DNA of 64,000 nt from Psilocybe azurescens (Eukaryota; Basidiomycota; Agaricomycetes; Agaricales; Agrocybaceae), in NCBI GenBank assembly GCA_023853785.1, contig JAJIRX010000193.1, positions 1-64,000 on the forward strand. The letters are read 5' to 3'. Below are positions 60,703 to 64,000 of the stretch, one piece after another. The translations under genes were made by a program, and so were the position numbers. Every line of letters starts with the position of its first letter. Position 1 is the stretch's first letter. Below the pieces are notes generated by a model. The model saw nothing but the letters and a program-made list of their open reading frames with translations, was not told the DNA's origin and did not search any database.

Positions 60703-62356
60703 TTAGCGCGCCAGCGGCAGCGAGATGTTCGACGCGTTGGGGTTCTGCCGTCGCTTGCCCTTCTTCAGAAGCATCCGTTGGTCGCCGTCGTCGTCCATAT
60801 CATTCTCCTCCTCCCATTCCTCCGCCTCTCGCAGCTGATGCAGATCTGCGCTAGGCTGCCGTCTGTGCTGCTGGCGGTATGGGGCAGATCCATTCATGGT
60901 CTCCTCCTCCTCTTCAAAGGCGTTGAATAGCGTGGTCGACTGCGCCTTGTAAAGCGAGCTCTGCCGTCCGTGTCTTCCTGCCTGCCGTCCCGCAGGAACC
61001 CCACTCATGTGAATGTCCATGCCACGGTCTCCCCCCGCGCCGTTCCAGCCATCTATCGACATCCGGCCCTGCAAGCTCAACCGAGGATTCATCAGCCCTC
61101 CTTCTAGCGCGGAATGGCTGTGTGCTTGTCCGTTCGGGTGATCCAGCGGTGGCTCGGGAGTTCGCGAGAGATTAAGTAGGTGCACACCGAGGAATGTGAC
61201 AATGAATCCAGTCAGTAAAGAAAAGGTGTTGGATGCGTCCGAGGTGTTGAAGCCTTGGAAGAGGATGAGAGAAGCTACGATGGTGCAGGACGAGAAGCCG
61301 ACATAGTAGAGGGGTTGACCACGTTAGTAGAGAATGTGTCCAGTGCCTTGTTAAAGTAGTTCATTTGCACGATGATGGAGAGGCCAACAACGATCATGAA
61401 CACGTATGTGCTGGGATGTGTAAACTGGTTATTGCCTGCGAAGGTCAGTTTGACGGCAACACCGAAGCCCTTGATGGCCATGACGCTGATGGAACCAACG
61501 AGAGAGCATATGGAAATGTAAACGACGGGATTTGATCGGCCATACTTTGGTACGACCGTGTAGATCACGACCAAAGTAAAAACAAGAACCGTGAAGCAAT
61601 AGAGCAGGAAGCCTGAATATAATTCGATGAGTAGAACGGGAACAATTGGTATGACAGAACGTACCTGGTTGAATCGCAAAATGCAAAATCTCATCAACAG
61701 TATTGATTGGCTTATCTTCCGGTGCATGTAGGACGATGATGAGAGAGCCTAACAGACAGAGAGTGCATCCTATGCGGCCCAAATGTCCTAATTCTTCACC
61801 CAGGAGAAATGATGCGAGCACAGCTCTGAAGACATGATAGTCAGCGGAGCAACCAGAGCTGGAGTTGAATAGCTGCACACCCAATCAATACGCTAAGTGC
61901 TCCCAATGGTGTTACAAGTATAGGAGGTGCGAACGTGTACGCAGCAAAATTGGCGACTGATAAAACGGCTTGTGAGCAATGTGACAATCCAGTCAGTAAG
62001 GTAATGCTTACTTTCGCCCACAACCACTTCGAACCAGACGGAAGACATAAGTTCAGAAAACAAAAAGCAGCCGAAGGACACTTACTGGTCACCATCCCTG
62101 CCCACCATATTGGGTTTTTCAAGTACGCAAGATTGTCGGATGCTTGTGCTCCATAGGAAGAATTCGATGCAGCGTCGTTGAGGCCCTATACCGACTTGAT
62201 GTCAACAAACAATCTAAAGGTCGAGGGGCCGCGGAATATCCTCCTTCACAGATTCCAGACTGAAGACAAACATACCTTTTTCGTGATAATGAAACTGGAT
62301 CCTATGCCAACTGAACCAAGAATAGCAAGAATAAGACCTATGTATTTGTCTTCCAT
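60703..62356 (-). CDS. NIPA-type magnesium transporter
   Basis: Six exons on the minus strand: 62356-62276, 62185-62086, 62026-62012 (a 15-base micro-exon), 61956-61881, 61825-61665 and 61612-60703, giving 447 residues once a G run at 61311-61314 is taken as one base short. The start MEDKYIGLILAILGSVGIGS and then SFIITKK, PIWWAGMV, NFAAYTFAPPILVTPLGALS, LGRIGCTLCLLGSLIIVLHA, ICSLVGSISVMAIKGFGVAV and QMNYFNKALDTF are typical of NIPA/Mg_trans_NIPA proteins, with about nine transmembrane helices. They carry magnesium across the plasma or endosomal membrane. The last 130 residues are a cytosolic tail, Gly/Ser/His rich, with an acidic run (EEEEET) and a basic LLKKGKRRQN near the end. The ATG at 62356 matches the family start although the frame is open further upstream. 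Confidence 0.9.
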
Positions 62357-64000
62357 AGCATCGACTCCTAGAAGGCTGGATTCGTCTTCAAAAAAAAAGA
62401 AAGGGAGAGACAGAAAAGCGAAGATGGATTGTGCGCTGGTGGGATCGACGAATAAGGGAAACCGTCGTCGTAGCATGGTGACAGTCACAATGCGCATGCT
62501 TGGAAAAGGCACGTGACTTGTTTGGTCACAATAGCTATTGGTTCCGACTTGGCCTGACCATTGTCTTCCATTGTCCAGCAGAGCCATCACCCACAGCTTG
62601 CCCACAGCACACTTTTTCTCCCTCATTTTTAACTAATGGCACTCTTCATGGAAATTGAATGACTGAAATATGCTGCCCATTCTTTGCTGTGTGGCTTTCT
62701 GGGGCTCACTTTGGACTTGTCTTTTCGAAACTCTCAACCTGAGTCAAGGTCTTCTTTGTTCAGTGCCACTACGCTGATGTAGGGAATCCATGGCATTGCT
62801 TGGACTACCTCTATGACACGGTTTTGGGAGCCTTGCGTTGACCTTTGTATATTCAAGCTTCAATCGAGTCTCGATCCTGAGTCACCCGTGTTCTTCCGAA
62901 GGTACTGATACTTTATCTCAAAGTTCATCCTGAAGCCTCTCATTGGAGACCCAGGCTTGGCTGGAACGTCAACCAGACAACAATTTCGGTATGATCTGAG
63001 GCTCGTAGTACAGACGGCTCACCCATTTTTCAACATCAACTGATCGCGACATGTTCTGTGGATGAAGTTTTGGCCAAAATCTCAGTCAAGTCTTTCCTAT
63101 GTTCTCATTTCTCTAGACTCGGCCTGGATTGTCGTTGGGATAGAACCTAGGAAATTCATAATTTCGAAAAGTCTGTTAATTGCGGATTCGCATATATCTC
63201 TCCACGTCGTTTAACCGCTCGCCTACCCAGATACGGCTCTTTGGCTTTGAGGACCCAGCCCACTTTGGGGGACAAGTCGGGATCAGGTGGGCACAGTTAA
63301 GTATCACAGTTTATTCCCCGTCATCTACTCGTGGTCGGGTGAAATCGCGATCGTTATCTATCTTCAGATGGTCGCATCACGAAGCTTGAAAGCATCTTCT
63401 CCGTAAATGAAAACTGCGGTTCCGCTTATGCAGCCCGTGCCTTCTGAAATCCGTACGCCTATGCATGTCTGTGTAAATTCAAAGGGTTAAACAAAGGCTT
63501 GCCAAGGGCATGACGTCGAGGTATTCTCACAATATGTCGTTGATTAAATCACGGTGCTTCAAACTCATGTTCTAATTAACATACGGAGTTCTCAACGTGC
63601 TGCCCCTCTGACTTTTTCTGCATGATTGTCATCAAGTACGCGGATACCTCTTGTACAATCGTCATACTCCTGTCATAGCTGGGTCACTAATTATTTTCCC
63701 CCTTTGATCGTCTTCAATCTGCGGAATGTTCCTGATATTTCTCTTGGAACCTAGACGATTTGCCTATTGCTATAGAACTACTGTGACTCCAAAGCTAAGG
63801 CTTTTCTCTGCGCTCTACCACCAGCACGAGATTCTCATCCAGAATCTAGCTCACGTACAAGACGCGTAGTCATGATGCCAATTAGGCATTAACATGTCTT
63901 GCTTAATTACCTACGCTACAGTCTCTCACTCCATTTCTTAGACGCTGTTCTGGGTTTAGTTTGCGCACAGATCACTCCACTTGGACAGATCATCTTTCGT
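62357..64000. other. 5' flank of the NIPA gene and intergenic sequence
   Basis: An open frame continues upstream of the NIPA start to about 62626 but is not like the family and is probably untranslated leader. From 62640 to the end I see no gene, tRNA or repeat that I can support. Confidence 0.4.

Noticed and set aside
1..64000. CRISPR arrays, bacterial-type operons, prophage or integron features.
   Set aside because: None present; the sequence is eukaryotic with spliceosomal introns throughout.

Overview
The window is eukaryotic and almost certainly from a basidiomycete fungus of the class Agaricomycetes. The evidence is many short introns of about 40-90 bases with GT-AG ends, a class I hydrophobin pair, DUF6535 membrane proteins, an F-box protein of mushroom type, a large-insert G-alpha subunit and intron-bearing tRNAs. 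No CRISPR, operon or prokaryotic feature is present.

Layout. Bases 1-9056 are transposon-derived: a coiled-coil accessory gene (about 1250-4405), a cluster of palindromic repeats (4517-5217), and a decayed Tnp2-type (CACTA/EnSpm) transposase (5324-9056). Bases 9769-14041 hold two direct repeats flanking a divergent pair, an HNH nuclease gene on the minus strand and a MOV10/SDE3-like RNA helicase on the plus strand that has lost the part carrying its ATP-binding motif. After a gene-poor stretch come the large G-alpha gene (17714-20799), another gene-poor stretch, and a 13-exon gene for a tail-anchored EF-hand/ZZ protein (25126-30742). Next are a secreted CrtC/Diels-Alderase-like protein (31966-33273), an unknown minus-strand gene, a tRNA-Val, an F-box protein (35423-36934), a DUF6535 protein (37385-39810) and a hydrophobin on the minus strand (40456-40993). 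A complete hAT-type MITE with target-site duplication lies at 42286-42909. An Hsp20-family gene with a split alpha-crystallin domain follows (45998-48477), then the second hydrophobin (50568-51107), a very small secreted cysteine peptide (51906-52193), a DUF6535 pseudogene and an intact DUF6535 paralogue (55535-58102), tRNA-Pro and tRNA-Val, and a NIPA-type magnesium transporter on the minus strand (60703-62356).

One observation governs how the gene models should be read. In nearly every recognisable gene the frame slips by exactly one base at a homopolymer run; I count about 22 such places, mostly one base too short. When each is allowed for, exon lengths of the complete models add up to multiples of three. 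This looks like residual sequencing or assembly error, so I annotate most of these genes as CDS, not pseudogenes. The genes I judge truly broken (transposase, MOV10-like helicase, third DUF6535 copy) carry in-frame stops or large deletions that homopolymer error cannot explain.

The genes do not form one pathway. Two groupings stand out: the HNH/MOV10-like pair between CpG-decayed repeats, and the 37-58 kb block in which DUF6535 genes alternate with duplicated hydrophobins and a small secreted peptide, typical of a fast-evolving accessory region.
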